Positions 14,880 through 24,517 of a stretch of 64,000 bases of DNA are shown here, piece by piece. This stretch comes from Rhodanobacter sp. ANJX3 (GTDB taxonomy: Bacteria; Pseudomonadota; Gammaproteobacteria; Xanthomonadales; Rhodanobacteraceae): positions 186,001-250,000 of the forward strand of contig NZ_JACHCM010000004.1 of the NCBI RefSeq assembly GCF_014200755.1. The letters are read 5' to 3'. Position numbers and translations under genes: made by a program. The notes under the pieces were generated by a model. That model was not told the origin of the DNA, did not search any database, and was given only the letters and a program-made list of their open reading frames with translations. Within the stretch, counting starts at the first letter, position 1; every line of letters begins with the position of its first letter.

Positions 14880-17800
14880 ATGACCCAGCCCAAATCACGA
14901 CGACGCCCTCCTTTCGCGCAATCTATCGCGTGGTTCATTCCTGGGTTGCTGGCGATCGCGGCGGCCGGTTTCGTCAACCATCCGCTGACGCTGATTCCGC
15001 TGCTGTTGGCCAACGCGTTGACCATGGCCGCGATCTGCCACGCGATCGGTTTCGATCCCGAACCGCGTTTCGGTCGTACGGTCTTGCGCCGCGGCGCGGC
15101 GCATCTGGTGATGTTCACCGGCTATACCGTACTGGTGTTCTTGCTGGTGGCGTGGCCGATGCTGCAACTCAGCCATACGCCGAGCTTGGGCGCGGCGCTG
15201 ATTCTCGCCGCGGCCCTGGTGCTTGCGCTGGCGGCGCTGTGGCGACTGTGGCCCGCGTTTGGATTGGTGTTTATCTGGGATGACGCCTACCCGGCGCAGC
15301 GCGACAGCTCGTGGATCTTCACGGCGACCCTGCGCAGCCTGGCGTTCGGTCGGCATCTGTCGCACGAGGAGCGCTTCTTCAGCCACTACTTGCCGGCCGC
15401 GCTGGCGCTGCTGGTGCTGGCCTTTGGTGCCGTCGCCTTGACCGGCTTGTATGGCGTGCTGCCGGCCGAGCCCCGCATTGCGGCACTGGCGATCTATGGC
15501 GTCGTGCTGCTGCCGCTGGGTTGTCTGATGATTGCCAACCGCACGCTGCGCGCGCTGCTCTGCGCGAAACACGTCAAGCCCGCGGCGGCAGCGGCGCCCG
15601 AGGCGATCAAGTCCATTCCTGCCAGGCCGCCGGCGGTCGTGGTGTTGAACGAGCAGGAGCGCACGGCCGGCACGCCCGAGCAGGCCCAGGCGCTGCTGCA
15701 GGCCACGCGCGAAGGCGATATCGATCGCGCGCTCGCCCTGGTCGAAGCCGGCGCGGACCCCAACACGACACCGGCTGCCGACGATCGCGACCAGCGCCCG
15801 GTGCTGATGCTGGCAGCGCTGTTGCCGGATACGCGCCTGCTGCGTGCGCTGATCGCCAAGGGCGCAGACGTGAATCGCGCCAGCGGCGGCATCACGCCCC
15901 TGCTCGCTGCTACCCGCGACAGCTGGCACGGTCGCGCCGAAGCGGTGATGACTCTGCTCGCCAACGGCGCCAACCCGCTGGCCGCCGATGCCGAAGGCAG
16001 CACGCCGCTGCATGGTGCCGTGCTCAGCGCCGAAGCGGGTGTCGCCGCGATGCTGCTGGATGCCTCCGCACCGATCAACGCGTTGACCCGCTCGGGCGTC
16101 AGCCCGCTAGCGGTCGCCTGCCGCGCTGCCAACTGGCCGCTGGTCAAATTTCTGCTGGAGCGCGGGGCCAAACCCGCACCCGCGAACGGCGAGCCCGCGC
16201 TGGTCGCCGCCGCCGGCATTGCCGACGATGACGTCACCGGCGTCAAGCTGCTGCTGAAGCATCGCGCAGCGGTGAATGCGGTGGACGCGCGCCACCGCAG
16301 CGCGCTGCTCACCGCTGCGGCCGAAGGCCACGAACAGATCGCACGCACGCTGTGTGCGGCCGGAGCCGACGTCACGCTGGCCGATCACCGCGGCAGCACT
16401 GCGCTGATGGAAGCGGCGCGCGCCGGCGCCGGCGGCATCGTGCAACTGCTGGCCGAATCCCAGCCTGACGCGCGCGCGCGCGATCACCACGGCCGCGATG
16501 CGCTGACGCTCGCCTGCCAGTCGCCGCACGCCCGCGGCGAAACCATCAGCGCCCTGCTGGCGCTCGGCGCCGAGCCGAAGGCGGTAGGTGGCGATGGCCG
16601 TAGCGCGCTCGACCATGCCGCCGCCGCGGGACGCTGGGATCTGGTCGCGCTGCTCGATCCGGATACGCCACTGCCGGCCACGCATCGACGCGACGTGCTG
16701 ACGGAAGGCGCGGACACGCCGGCGCACTTGCTCGACGCGCTGCGCTTTGCGCACTGGGCGATCGTGTCGAGTTTTGCCGAACGCGTGCGCGAGTGGCCGC
16801 AAGCGCAACTGGCGCAGCTTTACCTGGACCTGGCCACGCCCGGTCTGAGCCCGGCCCGACGCTGGCTGCTGGAGCACGGCCTCGATGCCGAGGCGCGACT
16901 GCCACCCCAGCTTTCCGACGACGTCGATACCGCGCAGGCAAATGCGCCAACCCTGCCGCCGCTGGGCCGGCGCCTGTTCGACGCACTGCTGCCGCAGCTG
17001 CCCGCCTCGACCGAGGCGCTGGACGATCTGCTGCAGGCCGGCGCCAGCCCGGCCGGCACCGGTTTGCTGGCACAGGCGCTCTCGCGCCTCAACGGCTCGG
17101 CCGCGTGTGCCGCGCTGCCGCTGAATTTGCTCGAACGCGGCGCCGATCCGTTCGGCGTCGATGCACGCGACCGCACGCCGCTGCATCTGGCCGTGGTCAA
17201 CGGCCAGCTGAGCCTGCTGCAGGCGCTGCTGGCGCGCGGCTGCGATCCGAACACGCGCGATCGCGACGGCCGCACGCCGCTGTTCGCTGCGCTGGAACAC
17301 GGCGCCGACGCGCTGCCGCTGGTGCGCGCGCTGATCGTCTACGGCGCCAATCCCGAGGCCGCCGACAGCAACGGCGAAACCCCGCTGGGGCTGGCGCTGG
17401 AACACCCGACTGTCGAGCGCTGGCTCGACTGGCACGACTGGACACGGCCGGCTCGGCCGCTGCGTGCCACCGATCTGCCGGCTGCCGCAGCCGCCGGCGC
17501 GCTGCCGACCGTACAGCGGTTGCTGGAACTGGGTTTTGCGGTCGACACACGCGACGACCAGGGCGCCACCGCCTTGCTGCGCGCCTGCGGCGCCGGCCAT
17601 CGCGAGATTGCCGCCTGTGTGCTCGATGCCGGCGCCGATTCGTCGCTCGCGGCCAGCAGCGGCGTCACCCCCCTGACCGCCGCGGTCGCCGCACGGCGCG
17701 ATGCGCTGGTTGCGCTGCTGCTGGAACATCAGGTCGCGATCGATCAGCGACTGCCCAACGAAACGACCGCACTGATGGTGGCCGCCGCGCTGGGGCATCC

Positions 17801-18341
17801 GGAAATCGTCGAGGCCTTGCTCGATGGCGGCGCCGACGTCAACGCGCTGGACGCCAGCGGCCGCAGCGCCCTGCACGCCGCAGCGCAGTTTGGCTTTGAG
17901 CATAACGACAGCCTGCGCGCACGCCGGCTGTTCGACGCGCTGCTGAAGCGCGGCGCCGATATCAACCAGGCCGACCGCGAGGGCAAGACGCCGCTGCTGC
18001 TGCTGCTCGGCGCGCAGCTGCGGCCTGGCAGCGACTGCGACGCCACGCATATCGGCGCGCTGTTGCCCGTGCTGCTCGATGCTGGCGCGCTGGTCGGGCA
18101 TGCCGATCAGCGCGGTGTAACCGCGCTGCACGCCTGCGCCATGCATGCCTTGTTACCGCCGGCGCGCGTTCTGCTGTCGCGCGGCGCCGATCGCCTGGCC
18201 GCCGATGCATTCGGCCGTACCGCGGCGGATGTGGCGCGCCAGGTGGGCTACATCGACATCGCGCACGAGCTGGCACCGCGTGTCGGTGCGATTCCCAGCG
18301 TGCGGCAGACACTGCGCCAGCCGGCGGCGCCGGCGGACTGA
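14880..18341 (+). CDS. Large membrane-anchored ankyrin-repeat protein
   Basis: 1153 residues. The first 230 residues hold about six hydrophobic helices (for example SIAWFIPGLLAIAAAGFV, LVMFTGYTVLVFLLVAW, ALILAAALVLALAALW and ALALLVLAFGAVALTGLYG). From about residue 255 to the end there are many ankyrin repeats, recognisable as GADPN, GADVN, TPLHLAVVNGQLSLLQALLARG and SALHAAAQFG segments, interrupted by a less regular stretch around 560-700. Similar long proteins are known in xanthomonads, without assigned function. The helices should place the repeat array in the cytosol as a protein-binding scaffold. It stands alone and converges on the glycosyltransferase gene with an 11-bp gap. Confidence 0.9.
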   Translation: MTQPKSRRRPPFAQSIAWFIPGLLAIAAAGFVNHPLTLIPLLLANALTMAAICHAIGFDPEPRFGRTVLRRGAAHLVMFTGYTVLVFLLVAWPMLQLSHTPSLGAALILAAALVLALAALWRLWPAFGLVFIWDDAYPAQRDSSWIFTATLRSLAFGRHLSHEERFFSHYLPAALALLVLAFGAVALTGLYGVLPAEPRIAALAIYGVVLLPLGCLMIANRTLRALLCAKHVKPAAAAAPEAIKSIPARPPAVVVLNEQERTAGTPEQAQALLQATREGDIDRALALVEAGADPNTTPAADDRDQRPVLMLAALLPDTRLLRALIAKGADVNRASGGITPLLAATRDSWHGRAEAVMTLLANGANPLAADAEGSTPLHGAVLSAEAGVAAMLLDASAPINALTRSGVSPLAVACRAANWPLVKFLLERGAKPAPANGEPALVAAAGIADDDVTGVKLLLKHRAAVNAVDARHRSALLTAAAEGHEQIARTLCAAGADVTLADHRGSTALMEAARAGAGGIVQLLAESQPDARARDHHGRDALTLACQSPHARGETISALLALGAEPKAVGGDGRSALDHAAAAGRWDLVALLDPDTPLPATHRRDVLTEGADTPAHLLDALRFAHWAIVSSFAERVREWPQAQLAQLYLDLATPGLSPARRWLLEHGLDAEARLPPQLSDDVDTAQANAPTLPPLGRRLFDALLPQLPASTEALDDLLQAGASPAGTGLLAQALSRLNGSAACAALPLNLLERGADPFGVDARDRTPLHLAVVNGQLSLLQALLARGCDPNTRDRDGRTPLFAALEHGADALPLVRALIVYGANPEAADSNGETPLGLALEHPTVERWLDWHDWTRPARPLRATDLPAAAAAGALPTVQRLLELGFAVDTRDDQGATALLRACGAGHREIAACVLDAGADSSLAASSGVTPLTAAVAARRDALVALLLEHQVAIDQRLPNETTALMVAAALGHPEIVEALLDGGADVNALDASGRSALHAAAQFGFEHNDSLRARRLFDALLKRGADINQADREGKTPLLLLLGAQLRPGSDCDATHIGALLPVLLDAGALVGHADQRGVTALHACAMHALLPPARVLLSRGADRLAADAFGRTAADVARQVGYIDIAHELAPRVGAIPSVRQTLRQPAAPAD

Positions 18342-18352
18342 TCGGCCACTAT

Positions 18353-19501
18353 TCAATCGGCGGATAACTCTGCGGCGGCTGGCGAACCCGCACGTAGCGG
18401 TAGCGTACGCCAGGCAGAAATCACCGACGTGGCATCGATCTCGTCGACACGACTGGTTTCCGGCAGGCCGCCGATCACGGTAACGGCACTGCCATGCCCG
18501 CTGCGCGGTGCCCACATCGACGGGAATCGTCCGCCGAACAGCACCACTAGCGGACAGCCCACGGCCGCCGCCAGATGTGCCGGCCCGGTATCCACCGAAA
18601 CCATGCTGTGGGCTATCTCGAGCAACGCTTTGAGTCGACCCAGCGGCAGCACGGCGGTATCGATGCGCAATGAATGGGTTTTGGTCGCGGCAAGCAGCGA
18701 TTCGATATAACCGGCCTCGGCGGCCGATCCGCAGAACAGGATCTGCGCCTGCGGCAGGCGATAGCTGATCGCCCGCGCCAGTTCGCCCCAGCGCTGCGCT
18801 GGCCAGGATTTTTCGTCATCGTCGGCATGCCGTACACCGTTCCAGCGCATGGTGCGCTTGTTCGCCGGCTGCAGCAGCACCAGCGGACGCCCCAGCATGC
18901 CCTGCATGCGCAGCCATGCATCGCGATCGTTTCGTTCCGCCGCGGTAACCTTGAGTTGTGGCGCGATCTCGGTGCGCTCTTCGGGCACCGTCTCCGGGTG
19001 ACTGGCGCGAAAGGCCGCCGGCGTCTGGCTGCCGAAGCGCAGCAGCCAGTCGATCCAGTGCTCGTTCTCGCGCATGGTCATCGGCTGGATGAACTCACAG
19101 TGCTCTTTCGGTATGCCGGCGAGCGCCAGCAGCGGGCGCACCTTGGTACTCGCGCGGGGCTCCGGCTCGCAGACGTAGATCGGCGAGTCGCGGAATTTTC
19201 GCAGCGCCATCGCCACGCGCCAGCGCGGCGGACTGAACAGCAGCGAGCCGTACTGGCTGCGCAGCGGAATGAATCCGTCCACCTCGGGCTGCGCGGAAAA
19301 CAGCACCTGCGGCCAGTCGCCCAGGGCCAGCACGTGGCAGGGTTTGCCGTAACGCTGCTGCAGCTTGCGCAGCAAGGGCTGCAGCAAAATCGTGTCGCCC
19401 AGACGGCCAAACCGGATGACCACCGGCGTGACAGCAGCCGGCGACAACGATGATCCATCGGCCGACGGAGGATCGAGCGGCGCGGAATGTCTTGCGGTCA
19501 T
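18353..19501 (-). CDS. Glycosyltransferase family 9 protein (heptosyltransferase-like)
   Basis: 382 residues from MTARHSAPLD; the start is chosen because GGAG lies 8 bases upstream of it, while the ATG two codons earlier leaves only two bases. The GT9 motif VIRFGRLGDTILLQPLLRKL opens the N-terminal domain, and VSVDTGPAHLAAAVGCPLVVLFGG forms the donor-binding site in the C-terminal domain. Members add ADP-heptose to lipopolysaccharide core. No other core genes are adjacent, so the acceptor is uncertain. Confidence 0.85.
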   Translation of the reverse strand: MTARHSAPLDPPSADGSSLSPAAVTPVVIRFGRLGDTILLQPLLRKLQQRYGKPCHVLALGDWPQVLFSAQPEVDGFIPLRSQYGSLLFSPPRWRVAMALRKFRDSPIYVCEPEPRASTKVRPLLALAGIPKEHCEFIQPMTMRENEHWIDWLLRFGSQTPAAFRASHPETVPEERTEIAPQLKVTAAERNDRDAWLRMQGMLGRPLVLLQPANKRTMRWNGVRHADDDEKSWPAQRWGELARAISYRLPQAQILFCGSAAEAGYIESLLAATKTHSLRIDTAVLPLGRLKALLEIAHSMVSVDTGPAHLAAAVGCPLVVLFGGRFPSMWAPRSGHGSAVTVIGGLPETSRVDEIDATSVISAWRTLPLRAGSPAAAELSAD

Positions 19502-19658
19502 AGGCATGACTCCAAGCAACGCTGGGCGGGGTTTGCGGTTGACGGCAGGCGCGTGAATTCCATCCGGAGCCTGCCAGATCCAGGCAATGCTCCCCGAGCC
19601 ATTCCTTTCTACGCTATATCCACGGCCGGCGCGCATGGCGCCGGTTGGTTCGCTCGGT

Positions 19659-21491
19659 TCAATCCTCGGCGCTGAGCCGCTTGTCCCTGTCGCGCTGGCG
19701 CTCGCGCTCCGCGCCGGGCTCGGCGTCGGCTTCGAACAACTGCTGCAGATCGGCCATGGCGTCGCGACCGCTCTGGATCAGCTTGGTCTCGTCGTCGTAG
19801 ACCAGCGCCTGCTTTTTCAGCAGGTCTTCGTCGTACAGGCGGAAGCGCTCCACCCGATCGACCGCCAGCTCGTGCGACAGGCCGAGCGCCTCCAGCGTCT
19901 TGCGCGTCATTTTGAGGCTGGAGTGAAAGGTCTCGCGCACCGGCTCGTCGACGCCCATGTCCATCAGCCGGAACACGTGCTGGCGATTGCGTGCGCGGGC
20001 GACGATCTTCAGATGCGGATACTGCCGCTTGACCAAACGCGCGGTGCGCAGGCTGGTTTCCGGGTCGTCCGTGGCCAGCACGAACACTTCGGCCTTGTCC
20101 GCCTGCGCGGCGCGCAGCAGCTCCGGACGGGTCGGATCGCCGTAGAAAATATTGATGCTGCCGAAGCGGCGCGACGCCTCCACCTGTTCGACCGAATGCT
20201 CCAGCGCCACGAAGGGAATGCCCTGCGCGCGCAGCACGCGGGCGACGATCTGGCCCATGCGGCCAAAGCCCGCGATGATGACGCGCGGCGTATCGGCATC
20301 GATGGTGTCGTATTCGCGCGTGGGCTTTTTCGGCTTGACGTCGAGCATCCGGGCCGCGATCACCACCAGCAACGGCGTCAGTGCCATCGACAGGGTGATC
20401 GCCAGCACCAGCGCATCGCGCTGGCCGCCGTCGATCAGCTGCTTTTCGGCCGCCAGCTTCAGCACCACGAAAGCGAACTCGCCGCCGCTGGCCAGCAGCA
20501 CGATCAGGCGCAAGCTGTCCGAGCGATTGAGGCCGGCCGGCAGCCGCGCCAGCGGCCACAGCAGGACGCTTTTCAGCAGCAGCAGGCCCAGCACCAGCTC
20601 CACTATCAGCAGCGGCTGCGACAGCAGCAGCGACAGATCCATCGACATGCCGACGCTGATGAAGAACAAACCCAGCAACAACCCTTTGAACGGCTCGATA
20701 TGCGATTCCATCTCGTGCCGATATTCCGAATCGGCCAGCAGCACGCCGGCGAGGAACGCGCCCAGCGTGGCCGAAACATGCGCCAGCTCCATGATCAGCG
20801 CGGTGCCCATCACCACCAGCAGCGCCGTGGCCGTGGACACTTCCACCGAGTCGGCCTTGGCCACGAAGCGGAACACCGGACGCAACAGATAGCGTCCGCC
20901 TACGACCACCGCCACGATGACCCCGACGGTGCTTAGCACACTGTGCGGATCGATACCGTGCGAGGCCGAGGTCGTCGCCAATAGCGGCACCGCGGCGATC
21001 AGCGGAATCGCCGCCAGATCCTGAAACAGCAGAATCGAGAAGACCTGCCGGCCATACGCGGAGCCGGCCTCCTTGCGCTCGGCGAGTATCTGCAGGCCGA
21101 ACGCGGTGGACGACAGCGCCAGGCTGCCGCCGACGATCGCCGCGGCCCGCTCGGTGAGACCGAACAGGAAATAGCCGACCGCGCCGATCGCCAGCGCCGC
21201 ACTCAGCACCTGCAGCAGGCCAGTGCCGAAGACCGAGCGGCGCATCACCCATAACCGCTGCGGCGACAGCTCCAGGCCGATCACAAACAGCATCAGGACC
21301 ACACCGAACTCGGAAATCGAGGCCACGCCTTCGGTATCGCTGATCAACCCGAGCAACTGTGGACCGATCGCCACGCCGGCGATCATGTAACCCAGCACCG
21401 AACCCAGCCGGAAGCGCTTGGTCAGCGGCACGGCGATGACCGTCGCCAGCAGAAACACCACGGCAGTCTTCAGAAATTGCGAGCTGTCCAC
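19659..21491 (-). CDS. CPA2-family monovalent cation:proton antiporter (KefB/KefC-like)
   Basis: 610 residues from a GTG start (VDSSQFLKTAVV), preceded by GGAG; an upstream ATG at 21581 would add 30 non-membrane residues. The N-terminal two thirds is a 12-13-helix antiporter domain containing GYMIAGVAIGP, LSSTAFGLQILAER and LAGVLLADSEYRHE. A TrkA-N domain follows from about residue 402, with the nucleotide motif IIAGFGRMGQIVARVL. This layout matches glutathione-gated K+/H+ efflux systems. The usual quinone-reductase partner (KefF/KefG) is not adjacent. Confidence 0.92.
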   Translation of the reverse strand: MDSSQFLKTAVVFLLATVIAVPLTKRFRLGSVLGYMIAGVAIGPQLLGLISDTEGVASISEFGVVLMLFVIGLELSPQRLWVMRRSVFGTGLLQVLSAALAIGAVGYFLFGLTERAAAIVGGSLALSSTAFGLQILAERKEAGSAYGRQVFSILLFQDLAAIPLIAAVPLLATTSASHGIDPHSVLSTVGVIVAVVVGGRYLLRPVFRFVAKADSVEVSTATALLVVMGTALIMELAHVSATLGAFLAGVLLADSEYRHEMESHIEPFKGLLLGLFFISVGMSMDLSLLLSQPLLIVELVLGLLLLKSVLLWPLARLPAGLNRSDSLRLIVLLASGGEFAFVVLKLAAEKQLIDGGQRDALVLAITLSMALTPLLVVIAARMLDVKPKKPTREYDTIDADTPRVIIAGFGRMGQIVARVLRAQGIPFVALEHSVEQVEASRRFGSINIFYGDPTRPELLRAAQADKAEVFVLATDDPETSLRTARLVKRQYPHLKIVARARNRQHVFRLMDMGVDEPVRETFHSSLKMTRKTLEALGLSHELAVDRVERFRLYDEDLLKKQALVYDDETKLIQSGRDAMADLQQLFEADAEPGAERERQRDRDKRLSAED

Positions 21492-21602
21492 GCGTGGGTA
21501 ACTCCGTTGGATCGATGGCGTTCGATTATTCCACGCGGGTAGCGACCGTGCCGTTTCTGTCGCAATTTTGTACGCAGCCACGAACGGTGCGATCGGAGCT
21601 TC

Positions 21603-21634
21603 AAAAAATCAGGCCCGCACATGGCGGGCCTGAT
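21603..21634 (-). terminator. Rho-independent terminator of the M3 peptidase gene
   Basis: On the minus strand an 11-bp perfect stem (ATCAGGCCCGC/GCGGGCCTGAT) with a 5-base loop runs directly into TTTTTT. It lies about 30 bp past the peptidase stop. Confidence 0.93.
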
Positions 21635-21663
21635 CGGACGGCGTGACATTCAAAGTGCGCGAA

Positions 21664-23862
21664 TTATTTTTTCGGCGCATCCTTCAATCCGCGGTCGATC
21701 AGCATCGGTTCGATGCTCGGTGCCTTGCCGCGCCAGTCCTTGTACATCGTGTCGAGATCTTCGGTATTGCCTCGCGACAGTACCATCGCGCGGAAGCGAT
21801 CGCCGTTCTCGCGGGTCAGGCCGCCGTGCTCTTTGAACCATTCGAAGCCGTCGTCGGCCAGCATCTCGGTCCACAGGTAGGCGTAGTAACCGGCCGCATA
21901 GCCGCCGCCCCAGATGTGCGCGAAATAGCTCGAGCGATAGCGCGGCGGCACGTAGCTCAGATCGATCTTGTCGTCCTTCAGTGTCTTTGCCTCGAAGGCG
22001 TCGGCATCCTGCTTGGGCGCATCCGCACCGAGCGTGTGCCAGCCCATGTCGAGCAGCGCGGCCGAGACCAGCTCGGTCATGTCGTAGCCCTTGTTGAAGG
22101 TGGCGGCCTTCTTGATCTTGTCCACCAACACCTGCGGCATCGGCTCGCCGGTCTTGTAGTTCTTGGCGTAGTTGGCGAACACCTTCGGATCGGATGCCCA
22201 ATGCTCGTTGAACTGCGACGGAAACTCGACGAAGTCGCGCGCCGTGTTGGCACCCGAGAGGCTCGGGTACTGTGAGTCGGCAAAGATGCCGTGCAGACCG
22301 TGGCCGAACTCGTGGAACATGGTGACCACGTCATCGAACGACAGCAGCGCCGGCTGGCCCGCCGCCGGCTTGGTGAAGTTGGCGACGTTGTAGATTACCG
22401 GCTTGGTGCCCAACAGCTTGGACTGGGTGACGAAGTTGCTCATCCAGGCGCCGCCGTTCTTGTTGTCGCGCTTGAAGTAATCGCAATAGAACAGCGCCAT
22501 CGAGGTGCCGTCCTTGTCGAACACCTCGAACACGCGCACGTCCGGCTGATACACCGGGATGTCCTTGCGCTCCTTGAAGGTCAGCCCGTACAGCTGGTTG
22601 GCCGCGTAGAACACGCCGTTCTGCAGCACGTTGTCCAGTTCGAAGTACGGCTTGATCTGCGACTCGTCCAGATCGTACTTGGCCTTGCGCACCTGCTCGG
22701 AGTAATGCTCCCAGTCCCAGGCAGCGACCTTGAAGCCGCCCTTCTGCTGGTCGATCACCGCCTGGATGTCCTTCGACTCGCGCTCGGCGCGCGCCGTGAC
22801 GGCCGGCACCAGATTCTGCATGAACTTGATCGCCGCATCCGGCGTCTTCGCCATCTGGTCGTCCAGCGTCCACGCGGCGTAGTTCGGATACCCGAGCAAC
22901 TTGGCTTGCTGGGCACGGATCTGCGCGATGCGTTCGATCATGTCGCGGGTGTCGTTGGCGTCGCCCTTCTCGGCGCGATTCCACGAGGCATTGAACAGCG
23001 CTTCGCGCGTGGCGCGATCGTTGATGTCCTGCAGCGCGGGCTGCTGAGTGGTGTTCTGCAGCACCACGACCCATTTGCCGTCGACCTTGCGCTCTTTCGC
23101 GGCACCAGCTGCCGCGGCGATGTCGGCGTCGGACATGCCATCGAGCTTGGACTTGTCGTCCACCACCAGCGCGCCGGCCTTGGTCGCCGCCAGCAGCTTG
23201 TTGCTGAACTGCGTGCTGAGGGTGGACTCCTCCTTGTTGAGGTCCTTGAGCTTGGCCTTGTCGGCATCGGACAGCTTGGCGCCGCCGCGGACGAAATTCT
23301 TGTAGGTCACCTCGACCAGGCGCAGCGACTCGGGATCGAGCTTGAGCGAATCGCGCTGGTCGTATACCGCCTGCACGCGGGCGAACAGCTTGCTGTTGAG
23401 GGTGATCGCGTCGCGATGGGCGGCCAGCTTAGGCGCTTCTTCTTCCTCGACCTTCTGCAGCGTGTCGCTGGTATTGGCCTGGGCCACGCCTTCGAACGCC
23501 ATCATGGCGCGAGTCAGCAGCGCGCCGGATTTCTCCATCGCCACGTAGGTGTTTTCGAAGGTCGGCGCATCGGGGTTGTCGGCGATCTTCTCGATCTCGG
23601 CCAGGTGCTGCTTCATGCCCTCTTCGATCGCCGGCTGGTAATCGGCCTCGGTGATCTTGTCGAACGGCGGGGCCTGGAACGGCAGCGTGCTGGCGGCGAA
23701 AAACGGATTGCTCGCGGTCGCGGCGGGCGCCGGCGCGGCGGCAGTGCTGGCGTGCGCCACCGTGGCGCTGGCCGCGGGCTGCTTGCCACTGTCGTCGGAC
23801 GACGGCGAGCAGGCGGTCAGGGCCATTGATGTAGCGATAACGATCATGCGAAGACGAAGCAT
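21664..23862 (-). CDS. dcp: M3-family metallopeptidase lipoprotein (peptidyl-dipeptidase Dcp-like)
   Basis: 732 residues. The signal peptide ends in a lipobox, MALTAC, so the protein is a lipoprotein. An Ala-rich linker leads to the catalytic domain. The zinc motif HEFGH is at residues 517-521 in TMFHEFGHGLHGIF, and the third ligand is expected about 25 residues later in FVEFPSQFNEHW. The family cleaves short peptides and releases C-terminal dipeptides; E. coli Dcp is cytosolic, so the lipoprotein signal indicates periplasmic or outer-membrane peptide breakdown. A clear terminator follows. Confidence 0.93.
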   Translation of the reverse strand: MLRLRMIVIATSMALTACSPSSDDSGKQPAASATVAHASTAAAPAPAATASNPFFAASTLPFQAPPFDKITEADYQPAIEEGMKQHLAEIEKIADNPDAPTFENTYVAMEKSGALLTRAMMAFEGVAQANTSDTLQKVEEEEAPKLAAHRDAITLNSKLFARVQAVYDQRDSLKLDPESLRLVEVTYKNFVRGGAKLSDADKAKLKDLNKEESTLSTQFSNKLLAATKAGALVVDDKSKLDGMSDADIAAAAGAAKERKVDGKWVVVLQNTTQQPALQDINDRATREALFNASWNRAEKGDANDTRDMIERIAQIRAQQAKLLGYPNYAAWTLDDQMAKTPDAAIKFMQNLVPAVTARAERESKDIQAVIDQQKGGFKVAAWDWEHYSEQVRKAKYDLDESQIKPYFELDNVLQNGVFYAANQLYGLTFKERKDIPVYQPDVRVFEVFDKDGTSMALFYCDYFKRDNKNGGAWMSNFVTQSKLLGTKPVIYNVANFTKPAAGQPALLSFDDVVTMFHEFGHGLHGIFADSQYPSLSGANTARDFVEFPSQFNEHWASDPKVFANYAKNYKTGEPMPQVLVDKIKKAATFNKGYDMTELVSAALLDMGWHTLGADAPKQDADAFEAKTLKDDKIDLSYVPPRYRSSYFAHIWGGGYAAGYYAYLWTEMLADDGFEWFKEHGGLTRENGDRFRAMVLSRGNTEDLDTMYKDWRGKAPSIEPMLIDRGLKDAPKK

Positions 23863-23938
23863 CGAGTTTCCCCAAGTGTTGTGCAGGATAACGCGTCCAA
23901 AGAACAGGTGGACGATAGTCGGCTATCGACTCTAACGA

Positions 23939-23967
23939 TTTCGGCCCGGTTCTTCCAAGGGCCGAAA
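23939..23967. other. Perfect 9-bp stem-loop in an intergenic region
   Basis: TTTCGGCCC (23939-23947) and GGGCCGAAA (23959-23967) flank an 11-base loop. It sits downstream of the small gene at 24092 and upstream of the M3 peptidase. There is no T run on either side, so it is a stable stem of unknown role, perhaps a weak terminator or a regulator-binding site. Confidence 0.45.
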
Positions 23968-24091
23968 GTCAGGGGCCTTGATGGCGCGACGCCGAATGTC
24001 CTCGCGGCCGACGCTAGGCGCGCCAACTCCCCCGATGGGTCACCGCCGGCGCAACGCTGGATCGTCGACTCGATGAAAGACTCGTCGGCGC

Positions 24092-24439
24092 TCAGGCCGA
24101 GCGCATGTCGCGCAGCTGCCACGCGCTGCCGATCAGCAGGTTCAGCCGCTGCCGCACCACGCTCATCGGCAGCGTGGTGAGCAGCTCCACGTCGATGTGC
24201 AGATCGCTGACCTTGGCATTCACTTGGGCCTGCGGATCGGTTTCTGCCAGATTGCCGTCGACCGCGTCGGGATCGGGCTGCGCCGCACGCCAGCGGTTGA
24301 ACAGATCCGCATCGCGCAATGCCTGCTGCAATGCCGTAGCGAAGTCGTCCGGGCCGGCGCCGCTGTAGGAAAACCGAGGATCGTTGCCGCGCGCCTTGGC
24401 GAGATCGGCGATGGACAGGTAGTAGTGGCTGCGGGCCAT
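24092..24439 (-). CDS. Small hypothetical protein (115 residues)
   Basis: Unrecognised cytosolic protein that begins MARSHYYLSIADLAKARG. It appears mostly helical, with a conserved-looking centre (FATALQQALRDADLFNRW) and a segment LLTTLPMSVVRQRLNLLIG that could pack as an amphipathic helix. There is no membrane span or signal. GGAG is correctly placed before the ATG. It lies about 80 bp downstream of bioD on the same strand, so the two may be co-transcribed, but nothing ties it to biotin synthesis. Confidence 0.65.
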   Translation of the reverse strand: MARSHYYLSIADLAKARGNDPRFSYSGAGPDDFATALQQALRDADLFNRWRAAQPDPDAVDGNLAETDPQAQVNAKVSDLHIDVELLTTLPMSVVRQRLNLLIGSAWQLRDMRSA

Positions 24440-24517
24440 GGTATCTCCGGCGAGGTACTTTTGAGTTGAACAAAGCTTAGGTTGCGCTCCGTCATCGAAG
24501 CACGCGGCATGTGAAGC

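Noticed and set aside
16107-18146. 679-residue antisense frame within the ankyrin gene
   Set aside because: Reverse complement of repetitive high-GC ankyrin codons, no motifs.
22291-23829. 512-residue plus-strand frame opposite the M3 peptidase
   Set aside because: Shadow of the peptidase, whose HEFGH motif and lipobox are in the minus frame.
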